Assembly (NCBI RefSeq): GCF_001653565.1
Contig: NZ_LYPB01000061.1
Location: 356-59,681, forward strand
DNA: 59,326 bases
Direction of reading: 5' to 3'
Origin: Paenibacillus oryzisoli
GTDB lineage: Bacteria; Bacillota; Bacilli; Paenibacillales; NBRC-103111
Shown here: piece by piece, positions 34,592 through 43,383 of the stretch
Numbering within the stretch: position 1 is the stretch's first letter
Layout of the letters: each line of letters opens with the position of its first letter
Made by a program: the position numbers and the translations under genes
The notes under the pieces: generated by a model
What the model saw: only the letters and a program-made list of their open reading frames with translations
Databases searched by the model: none
What the model was told of the DNA's origin: nothing

Positions 34592-35173
34592 ATGAATCTA
34601 TTGCCACCAACCTTAGAAGGGACCCGCGTCACCTTGCTACCCTTGCAGGAATCACATATTCCTGGTCTGATTGAAGCTGCGAACGACCCTGCTATTTGGT
34701 CATTTATGACACCCTTGCTGAATCCACCTGAGGTTCACAAATTTGTATACCAAGCGCTTAATGAGCAAGAAGCGGGGCTTGGCATTCCTTTCAGCGTCTA
34801 CGATAGAGCTGCCGATACCATCGTCGGCAGTACGCGACTTTTCGACATTTCCATTCCTCATCGGAATTTGGAAATTGGCCATACCTGGTACAATTCCAAT
34901 GTGTGGAGAACACGCGTAAATACAGAAAGTAAGTATTTATTGCTTCGCTACTGCTTTGAATCACTGAATCTTCTGCGTGTTCAGCTCAAAACAGACCTTC
35001 GCAACGAACGCTCCCAAGCAGCTATTGCTCGTTTAGGCGCACAAAAAGAAGGTATCCTCCGGCAGCATCGAGTGCTTCACGACGGGTATGTACGAGATAC
35101 CGTTATGTTCAGCATCCTCGACAAAGAGTGGCCGCAGGTTAAGCAACAACTAGAAAGTTTTTTGATCAATTAA
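34592..35173 (+). CDS. GNAT-family N-acetyltransferase (RimJ/RimL type)
   Basis: A 193-residue acetyl-CoA-dependent acetyltransferase. The conserved parts are TRVTLLPLQESHIPGLIEAA, VGSTRLFDISIPHRNLEIGHTW, and RVQLKTDLRNERSQAAIARLGA (the acetyl-CoA region). The start follows AAGGAGAAATCAACCT. Divergent from the MocR-type regulator. The acceptor is unknown; members act on ribosomal protein termini, amino acids or antibiotics. Confidence 0.88.
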   Translation: MNLLPPTLEGTRVTLLPLQESHIPGLIEAANDPAIWSFMTPLLNPPEVHKFVYQALNEQEAGLGIPFSVYDRAADTIVGSTRLFDISIPHRNLEIGHTWYNSNVWRTRVNTESKYLLLRYCFESLNLLRVQLKTDLRNERSQAAIARLGAQKEGILRQHRVLHDGYVRDTVMFSILDKEWPQVKQQLESFLIN

Positions 35174-35179
35174 ACCTGT

Positions 35180-35224
35180 GAGCAAGTGACTGGGATGCGT
35201 TCATCCAAGGCACTTGCTTCTTTT
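35180..35224 (+). terminator. Rho-independent terminator of the GNAT gene
   Basis: AGCAAGTG pairs with CACTTGCT around an inner GATG/CATC stem, followed by CTTCTTTT. Confidence 0.75.
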
Positions 35225-35235
35225 GATATCAATTC

Positions 35236-35346
35236 ATGAGAAAACCTCTATCGAGGCCAATCGGGGATGAGCGACCGCGTTTAGAGGTAGGTTTTATCGC
35301 CAATAAGAAAGCGGTTTTCGGGAACCGAAAACTTTTACTTTCTTAT
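35236..35346. repeat. Two adjacent imperfect inverted repeats upstream of aminotransferase promoter
   Basis: AAAACCTCTA pairs with TAGAGGTAGGTTTT across 35240-35295, and ATAAGAAAG (35303) pairs perfectly with CTTTCTTAT (35338) around an inner CGGTT/AACCG hairpin. Both lie upstream of the predicted promoter, so they are either DNA sites or a remnant, not a leader RNA. Confidence 0.55.
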
Positions 35347-35370
35347 ATGGTAAGAAATTTGTTTAGCGCA

Positions 35371-35399
35371 GTGACGTGCAGGTGTGAAAGTGATATAAT
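35371..35399 (+). promoter_or_regulatory. Sigma-A promoter of the aminotransferase gene
   Basis: GTGACG at 35371-35376, a 17-bp spacer and a perfect TATAAT at 35394-35399, about 47 bp upstream of the start codon. Confidence 0.6.
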
Positions 35400-35445
35400 A
35401 ACTGGGAAAAAATGAATCGCTCATTGGAAGGAATGACCCAATCTT

Positions 35446-36756
35446 ATGAATCCTTTGGCAAGTCAGTTAAACGAGACCCTGCAACGTGAAAATTCTCACG
35501 TACATGACATGCTTTCTGCATTAGGTAAATCGATTTACTTCCCGAAAGAAGGCATTCTCAGCCAATCGGCTGAAGCGAAGGCCAAAGCTAAGAAATTCAA
35601 TGCTACCATCGGTATTGCCATCGAGAATGGTCAACCCATGCATCTGAAGGTCATTCAAGATACACTCTCCACTTACAATCCTAAAGATATATATGAATAT
35701 GCTCCACCGGCTGGCAAGCCTGAGCTACGCACAGCTTGGCGCAAGAAAATGCTCGAAGAAAACCCGAGCATTGGCAACAAGCTCATCGGTAATCCAATTG
35801 TGACGAATGCTCTGACACATGGATTAAGTATCGCTGCCGATCTCTTTGCAGACGTAGGTGATGCTGTCATTATTCCTGATAAAAACTGGGAAAATTACGA
35901 GCTTACTTTCGAGATCCGCCGCGGCGCTCAAATCGTAAACTATACGCTCTATAACGAAGAGGAGCGTTTTAACTCCGAAGGCTTGCGTGAGGCACTTCTT
36001 GCTCAGAAGTCCAAAGGCAAAGCAATCGTTGTTCTGAACTTCCCGAACAATCCAACGGGTTACACGCCTGATGCTCAAGACGGCAAGGCTATTGTTGCCG
36101 CGATTCAAGAAGCAGCAGAGGCAGGCATTAACGTGGTTGTCCTGACTGACGATGCCTACTTCGGTCTTTTCTTTGAAAATTCCTTGCATGAATCCTTGTT
36201 CGGTCAATTGGCTGACCTGCATCCTCGTGTGCTAGCGGTCAAAATCGACGGAGCAACCAAGGAAGAGTACGTTTGGGGCTTCCGTGTAGGCTTCATTACG
36301 TATGCAGGTCAAAGTGATGCTCTACTTAGTGCTCTCGAACAGAAAACAATGGGAATTATCCGTGCCACTATTTCCAGTGGACCGCATCCGTCCCAAACAT
36401 TCGTGCTTCACGCCCTGAACTCACCAGAATTCAATGTTCAGAAGCAAGAGAAATATGAAATCATGAAAGGCCGCGCGAACCGCACTAAATCCATTCTGGA
36501 TAGTGGCAAGTTCGACGATGCTTGGGGCTACTACCCTTTCAACTCCGGCTATTTCATGTGTTTAAAGCTCAAAACCGTTGAAGCTGAAGCATTGCGCGTA
36601 CATTTGTTGAATCATCATGGGGTAGGCACAATCGCGCTTGGCGAGACTGATCTTCGTGTAGCCTTCTCTTGTATCGAAGAGGGTAACTTGGAAGAGCTCT
36701 TCACGATCATCTACCAAAGCGTTAAAGAAATAGAGACAGTTGCCGCAAATAAATAG
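35446..36756 (+). CDS. Aminotransferase class I/II
   Basis: A 436-residue PLP-dependent aminotransferase, fold type I, cytoplasmic. Motifs: YEYAPPAGKPELRTAWRKKM (N-terminal substrate region), NFPNNPTGYTP (substrate carboxylate and PLP), DDAYFGLFFEN (PLP pyridine Asp and Tyr), KIDGATKEEYVWGFRVGF with the likely Schiff-base lysine, and a C-terminal LRVAFS. The start follows GGAAGGAATG. Monocistronic with its own promoter and terminator. The amino donor is not clear from sequence. Confidence 0.9.
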   Translation: MNPLASQLNETLQRENSHVHDMLSALGKSIYFPKEGILSQSAEAKAKAKKFNATIGIAIENGQPMHLKVIQDTLSTYNPKDIYEYAPPAGKPELRTAWRKKMLEENPSIGNKLIGNPIVTNALTHGLSIAADLFADVGDAVIIPDKNWENYELTFEIRRGAQIVNYTLYNEEERFNSEGLREALLAQKSKGKAIVVLNFPNNPTGYTPDAQDGKAIVAAIQEAAEAGINVVVLTDDAYFGLFFENSLHESLFGQLADLHPRVLAVKIDGATKEEYVWGFRVGFITYAGQSDALLSALEQKTMGIIRATISSGPHPSQTFVLHALNSPEFNVQKQEKYEIMKGRANRTKSILDSGKFDDAWGYYPFNSGYFMCLKLKTVEAEALRVHLLNHHGVGTIALGETDLRVAFSCIEEGNLEELFTIIYQSVKEIETVAANK

Positions 36757-36768
36757 GCAATAACTGGA

Positions 36769-36818
36769 AAAAGAGGTTTCCCAATAGCCATGTATGTGGC
36801 GGGGGAACCTCTTTTTTT
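36769..36818 (+). terminator. Rho-independent terminator of the aminotransferase gene
   Basis: AAAGAGGTT pairs with AACCTCTTT, extended by CCC/GGG, and is followed by a T7 run. Confidence 0.85.
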
Positions 36819-36916
36819 GTGAGTTCATGGACTTAACAAAAAGGCATGATATGCTCATACCCTGTCACCGATCCACTCTCTCCCGCTCGAACCTAAACAG
36901 TAGATTTGAAATGTAC

Positions 36917-38134
36917 TTACATCATTTCGTTGTTATCACGATGCAACCTCGATGGTGTCGTCTGCAGCCACCTAACTGCAGGTACAATGAGAATGGCCAC
37001 AGCTGCTAACACGCCGATCGCTGCAATTCTATTCCCTAGCAAGAGTTGAACAATCAGGGAGAGCACGATGCCCCCTAAATTACCAAACAGCAGCAGCAAG
37101 CCTGTAACGACGCCGACCGACTGCGGATCGGATTTGGCTTCCGCCAATGAGAGCATCACAGGCAAATCCGCAAGCAGCAGAAAGCCGCACATTGCTAACA
37201 AGGAGATGAACATCCATTGTGGCATCCCGACGGCAAGTCCGATCAGAAGAAGCACGCTCGCAATGAGTGAAAAGCATACAACCACCCGCGCGCGCTGACC
37301 GCGCAGTGCCCATTGTGGAACAACCGCAGCGCCGATGATACCTGCTGCGGTCATAACCCCAATGCCAATGCCTACTTGCTGGGCATTGTAGCCGATCGCG
37401 CTGGCCAGCACTTCGAGCCATGTCGCCAGCGTAATGAAAATGCCGAAGCCTGCGAACAGCAGCAGGCTGAACAGTCGTACCCATCGCTGCGACCAGAGTG
37501 TCGCAATTGCGCCGAACCCGAACGTGCTGCTCGTTGCAGCAGCCGCACCGACCTCGAAGACTGGCGCACGCCTTAGCGCCAGCCCCATGGCTGCTGCGGC
37601 GATCACCCCGATCGCGCCTTGTATCCACAGGACAGCTGACATCCCCTGCCATGTCAGCAGAAAGGGATCGGTGACGGTAGAGAGAAGGATACCGACGAAC
37701 AAACTGGCCGTTCCAGCCGCAATCGCAGTAGCGCGTTGTTCTGGACGAACATAGAGTACAGCTAATTTGTTCACGCTATTGAGGACAAGCGGCTGTCCAA
37801 TGGCGATCACAAGCTGCCCGATCAAAGCATATTCGTAGCCAGGCAGTATGCGAATAAGCGCTCCGATTCCAGTTAACGCACCGCCAATGAGCAGCGATCC
37901 GCGAAACCAACGATCCGCAGCCTGGCCGAATGGCACTGACAGCAGTACATAGACGAGTGGAAATACGAGAGATAACCAGCCTACGGCATCGACAGAAACA
38001 TGCCACTCGCTGGAAGCCGCCGTTGTAATCGGCGTGAACGTTACCCATAGCAGTTGAGTCACCGCCGCTAACACGGCATACGCAGTGACAACTGACCAAC
38101 GAGATCGAGGCATACTTGCACTTGTCTCCCTCAT
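36917..38134 (-). CDS. MFS transporter
   Basis: A 405-residue major facilitator with twelve predicted membrane segments, the first loop motif GQAADRWFRGSLLIGG and repeated Ala/Gly-rich helices. The start ATG follows GGGAGGATTCTGG. Last gene of the leftward operon with the lactone oxidase, alanine-racemase-like and aldehyde dehydrogenase genes, so a transporter for a substrate or product of that pathway is likely. Substrate unknown. Confidence 0.87.
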   Translation of the reverse strand: MRETSASMPRSRWSVVTAYAVLAAVTQLLWVTFTPITTAASSEWHVSVDAVGWLSLVFPLVYVLLSVPFGQAADRWFRGSLLIGGALTGIGALIRILPGYEYALIGQLVIAIGQPLVLNSVNKLAVLYVRPEQRATAIAAGTASLFVGILLSTVTDPFLLTWQGMSAVLWIQGAIGVIAAAAMGLALRRAPVFEVGAAAATSSTFGFGAIATLWSQRWVRLFSLLLFAGFGIFITLATWLEVLASAIGYNAQQVGIGIGVMTAAGIIGAAVVPQWALRGQRARVVVCFSLIASVLLLIGLAVGMPQWMFISLLAMCGFLLLADLPVMLSLAEAKSDPQSVGVVTGLLLLFGNLGGIVLSLIVQLLLGNRIAAIGVLAAVAILIVPAVRWLQTTPSRLHRDNNEMM

Positions 38135-38170
38135 CCAGAATCCTCCCTCTTCCCTTGTCCCTTGACAAGG

Positions 38171-39481
38171 TTACCCCGTCACACCGAAAATCTGATCCAG
38201 ATACCCATTGCGCATAATACCATCGGGATCCAATTCCTCTCGTGATCGGCAAAATGCTTGCCACATGGGATACCTTTCTGCCAAGTCCGCTGAACGAAGC
38301 GAATGCATTTTACCCCAATGCGGTCTGCCGCCATGCTTTAGAAAAATGTCTTCCATCCCTGCAAAATAGCCCTCATGCGGCATCCCCTTATACATGTGAA
38401 TCGCAATGTAGGAAGAATCTCTACCGAACGCTGGACTTAACCAGATATCGTCACCTTTGGCATAACGGCATTCAATAGGAAAATGCACATTATAGCCGTC
38501 CTTCACCATTTTCTCACGCATTTCTTCTATGACGGTGGGCATCGCTTCTGCTGGGAGATTGTATTCCATCTCATTAAAACGAACGAGTCTTTGCGTCGCG
38601 AACAAGCGATGACTGTAATCCACTTTGCTCCCCACTGGTACTTGCGAGGCAGATATCCGGCTCACCATCCGACTGAGCTTAGGAACCTTACGACAGAGTT
38701 CGGACAACAGACCGAAAACTGTATTCTCGATCAGGACATCCCCTACGTACTCGCGTACCTTGCGGCTTGTCACCGCACGATCTGTGGGATTCATGAATTT
38801 CAGCTGACATGGATCCGCGTAAGGAAACCAATAAAATTCAAAATGCCGATGCCCCCGCGCGATATCGGGTAACTCTTGCAAGCATTGTTTCAGCGGCATG
38901 CGCTTGCTTTCATACATCATTTTGTAAGCAGTTTGGAGACGTAGCGTCACTTGCACGATGATACCCAACGCCCCAATGGAGATCTGCATCGCTTTGAACA
39001 AATCAGGGTGAGTTGCGTGTGTACACGTGATAACTTCTCCAGCGCCAGTCACCATTGTCACTCCAACCACCTGCGTTGCTATGTTGCCAAATTGCTGCCC
39101 CGTTCCATGCGTACCCGTGCTAATCGCACCCGCGATGGACTGTACATCGATATCGCCAAGATTCTCCTGCGCTAGCCCATGCAAGAACAACAGTTCGCCA
39201 AGTAATTTGAGTTTCGTGCCTGCCCACACCGTCGCGGTCAGCTCCTCCACATCTACCTCTATTAGGCCTTGCATGTGGTCCAGTGAGATCAACACATCAT
39301 CTGATGCCGCAATTGGGGTAAAAGAATGTCCCGTACCGACGACCCGTAGCCTGCGCCCCTCGCGTCTGCATAGCCTTACTGCATCAACCACCGCTTCAAT
39401 GCTCTCCGGATAAAGCACGGTCTGAGGGGATGCCTGCACAATACCTGACCAATTCGTCCATGTCCCTGATTTGCCCATCAT
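38171..39481 (-). CDS. FAD-dependent sugar-lactone oxidase (D-arabinono-1,4-lactone oxidase type)
   Basis: An oxidase of the VAO family, about 436 residues, with FAD-binding domain (VVGTGHSFTPIAASDDVLISL, GAISTGTHGTG) and a C-terminal ALO domain ending GGRPHWGKMHSL and DPDGIMRNGYLDQIF. The HWGK segment is typical of gulonolactone/arabinonolactone/xylitol oxidases. The ATG at 39481 overlaps the upstream stop (ATGA); three codons earlier is a GTG. Substrate probably a polyol or sugar lactone. Confidence 0.88.
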   Translation of the reverse strand: MMGKSGTWTNWSGIVQASPQTVLYPESIEAVVDAVRLCRREGRRLRVVGTGHSFTPIAASDDVLISLDHMQGLIEVDVEELTATVWAGTKLKLLGELLFLHGLAQENLGDIDVQSIAGAISTGTHGTGQQFGNIATQVVGVTMVTGAGEVITCTHATHPDLFKAMQISIGALGIIVQVTLRLQTAYKMMYESKRMPLKQCLQELPDIARGHRHFEFYWFPYADPCQLKFMNPTDRAVTSRKVREYVGDVLIENTVFGLLSELCRKVPKLSRMVSRISASQVPVGSKVDYSHRLFATQRLVRFNEMEYNLPAEAMPTVIEEMREKMVKDGYNVHFPIECRYAKGDDIWLSPAFGRDSSYIAIHMYKGMPHEGYFAGMEDIFLKHGGRPHWGKMHSLRSADLAERYPMWQAFCRSREELDPDGIMRNGYLDQIFGVTG

Positions 39482-40671
39482 AGAAAACACGCCCCCATAC
39501 CACGATACGTAGGATATGTACTTACAATGTTGCCTTGTGAAACGGCATATAACATAAGGAATCGCTCACACAGCTCTCCTGCCTTCGCATGACGGAAAAA
39601 TACTGGATCCCCCAGCTCCAACTGGACATCGCCTCGTATTCGTAGCGGTGTTTGCACTTCTCCTGCTCCCTCTAAAGGAAATAGCTCCAGCCCCTCCGGT
39701 AAATATGGCTTAGGCCGTTTGTCTATACCAGTCGGCCCTGAAGCCGTATAACCGCCGCCCATACAGGTCACGATATTCGGCTGCGGACGTCGCACCACCT
39801 CTACGGCATACCCGGCAGCAGGCTGGTAACGAAAGGACTTGTAGTTGTCGAATAAGCCTGGTGCGTAAAAGCCTGAGCCCGCCGTAATCTCCGTCACACA
39901 CGCCTCTTCGCGCGAGCTATCCATACTTCCCGTCCCACCCGCATTGACGAATCGCAGCTGTACCCCCATCGCCTCAATTCCACGCGTCACTTCTGCTCTC
40001 CACTTCGCCGCTTTGCCAATGGAGCTTTTTTTCAACCTGCGGATTAGCGCATTTTTTAGCACCTGCCCAGGTACCTGATCGCCAACACCTGCAATCTGCG
40101 CCTCGTACCCCATAATACCTGCAAGCCGCAGCCAATGCTCCCCTACAATCCGTTCAGCCACTGGGCGAACCTGTTCCCATCGTGTCAAAGGTGATCGCCA
40201 TACGCCGAAGTGTAACCCAGGATAATCCGTCGACATATCGATGTCGATACAAAGGGGTACAATCACCTGCTCTGCCCGCGCCAGCCGCCCAATGTGTTCA
40301 ACATGCTCGATACAATCGACCATGATTGTTATCGTCTTCCCTTCGCGGATCAGCGAAATCACATCTTGTAGTGCCTCCGCATGCCACTGCGGATAACCTA
40401 GCAATAGATCATCAAACCCCTGTCTCGCTAAAAAAGCAGCCTCCGCCGCCGTATAACACATAATCCCCTGATATACGTCGTCCCCTGCCATAATACGGCG
40501 AAGCACTTCTGGACAGCGAATCGACTTGCTCGCCACCCTTACTTTTTTCCCTCCCGCTTCCTTCGCAATCGCCTTTATGTTCGCATCCAGCAAATCCAAA
40601 TCAACGAAAGCAAATGGCTTTGGTACGTCCTTGAAAATCTGTTTATAGTACTCGTAGGATCCTGTCGTCAT
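39478..40671 (-). CDS. Alanine racemase-like PLP enzyme (D-threonine aldolase/amino acid deaminase type)
   Basis: A 397-residue fold-type III PLP enzyme. PFAFVDLDLLDANIKAI and VRVASKSIRCPEVLRRIM carry the Schiff-base lysine; the end shows GDPVFFRHAKAGELCERF, the metal-binding C-terminal domain typical of D-threonine aldolase-like proteins. The start follows AGGGAGTCTC. It is coupled to the FAD lactone oxidase gene (ATGA overlap), a pairing that implies a joint pathway. Reaction not certain: D-amino-acid aldolase or dehydratase. Confidence 0.85.
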   Translation of the reverse strand: MTTGSYEYYKQIFKDVPKPFAFVDLDLLDANIKAIAKEAGGKKVRVASKSIRCPEVLRRIMAGDDVYQGIMCYTAAEAAFLARQGFDDLLLGYPQWHAEALQDVISLIREGKTITIMVDCIEHVEHIGRLARAEQVIVPLCIDIDMSTDYPGLHFGVWRSPLTRWEQVRPVAERIVGEHWLRLAGIMGYEAQIAGVGDQVPGQVLKNALIRRLKKSSIGKAAKWRAEVTRGIEAMGVQLRFVNAGGTGSMDSSREEACVTEITAGSGFYAPGLFDNYKSFRYQPAAGYAVEVVRRPQPNIVTCMGGGYTASGPTGIDKRPKPYLPEGLELFPLEGAGEVQTPLRIRGDVQLELGDPVFFRHAKAGELCERFLMLYAVSQGNIVSTYPTYRGMGACFL

Positions 40672-40697
40672 GAGACTCCCTCTTCCTAATTGATCCG

Positions 40698-42068
40698 TTA
40701 CGGCTTCGTCAGCCTCCGAATGATTTTCAAGCCAATTTTACTAGAAGGATAGCGAAAAGGAATATCGAACTTCGTCGTCTGCTTTAAGATACTTTTCATA
40801 TGCGAAAAGATGTGAAAGCTCATCTCGCCGTGATAGCTGCCCATACCGCTCTCACCGACACCGCCGACAGGCAGATGTGTAGAGCCGAAGTGCATCAGCG
40901 TATCATTGACACAACCGCCGCCGAATGATAGTCGCTCCAGCAGGGTATCTTGCACCTTTTTATCCTCCGAAAAAACATACAACGCCAGCGGCTTCGGCCG
41001 AGCTTGAATCCTGCCTATCACTTCCTCAAGACTGTCATAGGTGAGTACAGGAAGAATAGGGCCGAAAATCTCCTCTTGCATCACGGGCATTTCCCAGGTA
41101 ATATCCTCAAGCACCGTTGGTTCAATTTGCAGCGAGAGATCGTTAGCCAATCCACCAATAGCAACCTTTCCCTCATTCAAAAAGTGACGTAACCGCTCAT
41201 AATGGCGGCGGGAAATGATTTTGCCATAATCGGGGCTTTGCAGCGGTTTGCTTCCATAAAACGAAACAATGGCTTCTTGTAAGTAAGCCAGCAGCTTCGA
41301 TTTCACGCTCCTATGCACGAATAGATAGTCGGGAGCCACGCAGGTCTGCCCTGCATTGGAGAACTTCCCGAAAGCGATTCGCTGTGCGGCCAACTTCAAA
41401 TGCGCGTCATCGTGTACGATGCAGGGGCTCTTGCCGCCAAGTTCTAATGTGACTCGTGAGAGATGTTTCGCTGCCGCCTCCATCACGATTTTCCCGACGG
41501 CGACACTGCCTGTAAAAAAGATCTTGTCAAACGGCTGCTCCAGCAACGCATGACTTTCTTCCACGCCGCCTTCCACAACCGCAATATAGTGAGGTTCGAA
41601 GGCAGCACGCAATATCGAAGCCATCACAGCGGATACGGCTGGAGCTAGCTCGGAAGGCTTTAACACAGCCGTATTGCCAGCGGCAATCGCTCCCACTAGC
41701 GGGTCAATAGCCAGCATAAATGGATAATTCCATGGCGCAATGATGAGCGCCGCACCAAGCGGTTCAGGGATGATGTAACTTCGGCTTCCCGAATGTGTCA
41801 TTGGTGTTTTCACCTTTTTCGGCTTCATCCAACGTTTCAAATGCTTAATGACATGGGCGATTTCTTGATACACGATGCTGATCTCGAACGCGTACGCTTC
41901 CTTCTCTCCCTTATTCAAATCGGTGCGAAGTGCCTGAATAATATCGGATTCACGTTCAACAATCGCTTGCTTGAGCTTTTTAAGCTGGGCAAGCCGGAAA
42001 TCCAGTCCTCGCGTGGCACCGGTGAGATAATAACTTTTTTGCTGCTCCATCAATTGGCTTAACGCCAT
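40698..42068 (-). CDS. Aldehyde dehydrogenase (ALDH3-like)
   Basis: A 456-residue NAD(P)-dependent aldehyde dehydrogenase, class 3-like in length and C-terminal hydrophobic/basic tail. IIAPWNYPFML (nucleotide), FTGSVAVGK, LELGGKSPCIVHDD (general base Glu), FSNAGQTCVAPDY (catalytic Cys) and EEIFGPILPVL are all present. First gene of the operon 42068-36917. A perfect cre box lies 55 bp upstream of the start, suggesting catabolite control. Confidence 0.92.
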   Translation of the reverse strand: MALSQLMEQQKSYYLTGATRGLDFRLAQLKKLKQAIVERESDIIQALRTDLNKGEKEAYAFEISIVYQEIAHVIKHLKRWMKPKKVKTPMTHSGSRSYIIPEPLGAALIIAPWNYPFMLAIDPLVGAIAAGNTAVLKPSELAPAVSAVMASILRAAFEPHYIAVVEGGVEESHALLEQPFDKIFFTGSVAVGKIVMEAAAKHLSRVTLELGGKSPCIVHDDAHLKLAAQRIAFGKFSNAGQTCVAPDYLFVHRSVKSKLLAYLQEAIVSFYGSKPLQSPDYGKIISRRHYERLRHFLNEGKVAIGGLANDLSLQIEPTVLEDITWEMPVMQEEIFGPILPVLTYDSLEEVIGRIQARPKPLALYVFSEDKKVQDTLLERLSFGGGCVNDTLMHFGSTHLPVGGVGESGMGSYHGEMSFHIFSHMKSILKQTTKFDIPFRYPSSKIGLKIIRRLTKP

Positions 42069-42122
42069 TCGGCTCTCCCCCTATGAGATATGGATATCCC
42101 GGTTACAACCACTTCGCAAAAT

Positions 42123-42136
42123 TGAAAACGCTTACA
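42123..42136. promoter_or_regulatory. CcpA (cre) site, perfect consensus
   Basis: TGAAAACGCTTACA matches TGWNANCGNTNWCA at every fixed position. It lies 55-68 bp upstream of the aldehyde dehydrogenase start codon and about 230 bp before the predicted AraC promoter, so the leftward operon is the nearest target. The rest of the 364-bp spacer holds only an AraC promoter (next entry) and AT-rich DNA. Confidence 0.7.
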
Positions 42137-42366
42137 AATTACAGCGGTTAATAAATATTTATTTCTATTATCTTACCACCGCAATCCCCAAAGTGACAAC
42201 AGCGCGAAGATGAAGAAGATCTCTCTTCTTACGCGGCAGCCAATCCGCTTCTATTCCGTGCGGAACCCATGCGCCGTCTTTTACGCGTTGATCGACTCAG
42301 TACGCTTTGGACCGTAAATCATGTATTCCACCTTTTTCCATTTAAATCAAACTTCTACATTTTTTA

Positions 42367-42394
42367 TTGACAGTGGTTGAATTATAGTTATAGG
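42367..42394 (+). promoter_or_regulatory. Possible sigma-A promoter of the AraC gene
   Basis: TTGACA at 42367-42372 and TATAGG at 42389-42394 with a 16-bp spacer, followed 38 bp later by the TTG start codon. Confidence 0.5.
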
Positions 42395-42432
42395 GTATAA
42401 ATTAAAGACATGGTTTTAGGAGGAGAACAACT

Positions 42433-43230
42433 TTGTCCGTAGAAATTAACGACTTCTTAGTTCCTGATATCGGTTACTTAATATATAGAAAGTGCACACC
42501 AACATGGGAGATCGCCAAAAATGAAATCTCATTTTGTGACATTACCTATGTCATAGAAGGCAGAGGTATCTATATAATTAATGGCGTGCAGTACGAAGTG
42601 AAACGTGGTGATCTTCTTTGCATTCCACACGGAAGTGTTCGTATGGCCCATTGCATCGTCGATGACCTTATGAACGTGTATTCCGCGAACTTCAAACTCT
42701 ATGACATGAACGGACATCAAGCTAACCTGCCTCTTCCTTTACTGACGCACATCGGAGTTAAAAGCGACCTCATCGGGCTCTTTCGCGAGCTATCCAATGC
42801 TTGGGTTCGTAAAGAAATTGGGTATCGGACCAAAACCAGAGGTCTGCTGCTTGTCATTATGCATAGATTGTATGAGCTGATTCTCTTAAAAAAAGATCCC
42901 ACAAGATCAGACTATCGGGTAAAAAAGGCGATTAACTATATCTCCGAAAACTACACAAGCAATGTTACTGTCAAGGAACTTTCCAATCTCGTAGGCCTCA
43001 ATACGGTATACTTTGGGGCACTATTTAAAAATGAAACGGGCATGCTGGTCAATCAATATTTGACCCAAACGAGAATTAATCATGCAGAGGACATGCTGCA
43101 AAATGGCGAATGCAATGTTACTGAAGCCGCAGATCGTTGCGGATATAGCGATCTGTCACACTTTCGCAAGCAATTTAAAATGATTAAAGGCTATTCGCCA
43201 TCACAATGTCTCAGACATCAACCTGACTAG
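42433..43230 (+). CDS. AraC-family transcriptional regulator (glucuronoxylan locus)
   Basis: A 265-residue regulator starting at TTG, preceded by TTAGGAGGAGAACAACT. N-terminal cupin-like domain (GRGIYIINGVQYEVKRGDLLCIPHGS), C-terminal double helix-turn-helix (TVKELSNLVGLNTVYFGALFK; ADRCGYSDLSHFRKQFK). Its own terminator separates it from the following GH67 operon, which it most likely activates (position). Confidence 0.9.
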   Translation: MSVEINDFLVPDIGYLIYRKCTPTWEIAKNEISFCDITYVIEGRGIYIINGVQYEVKRGDLLCIPHGSVRMAHCIVDDLMNVYSANFKLYDMNGHQANLPLPLLTHIGVKSDLIGLFRELSNAWVRKEIGYRTKTRGLLLVIMHRLYELILLKKDPTRSDYRVKKAINYISENYTSNVTVKELSNLVGLNTVYFGALFKNETGMLVNQYLTQTRINHAEDMLQNGECNVTEAADRCGYSDLSHFRKQFKMIKGYSPSQCLRHQPD

Positions 43231-43250
43231 CGTCCGCTAGTCTTTTTTTT
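43225..43250 (+). terminator. Rho-independent terminator overlapping the AraC stop codon
   Basis: GACTAGC pairs with GCTAGTC around a four-base loop and is followed by T8. The TAG stop codon is part of the stem. Confidence 0.9.
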
Positions 43251-43341
43251 GCAAATAATATCTTTAATTAGGCATTGTTAACTATAGTCAGACTATTGTT
43301 GGAAGGTATCTTCAGTGCTAAATTCTTAACAGAGAGACAAA

Positions 43342-43363
43342 AGCGTTTATGAAAACGCTCTAA
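43342..43363. promoter_or_regulatory. Cre-like palindrome before the GH67 operon
   Basis: AGCGTTTATGAAAACGCT is an inverted repeat; within it TGAAAACGCTCTAA (43350-43363) fits the cre consensus except at one position. Twenty bases upstream of the GH67 start codon, where CcpA or a LacI-type regulator could block transcription. Confidence 0.5.
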
Positions 43364-43383
43364 TTTTTTGATAGAGGTGCACC

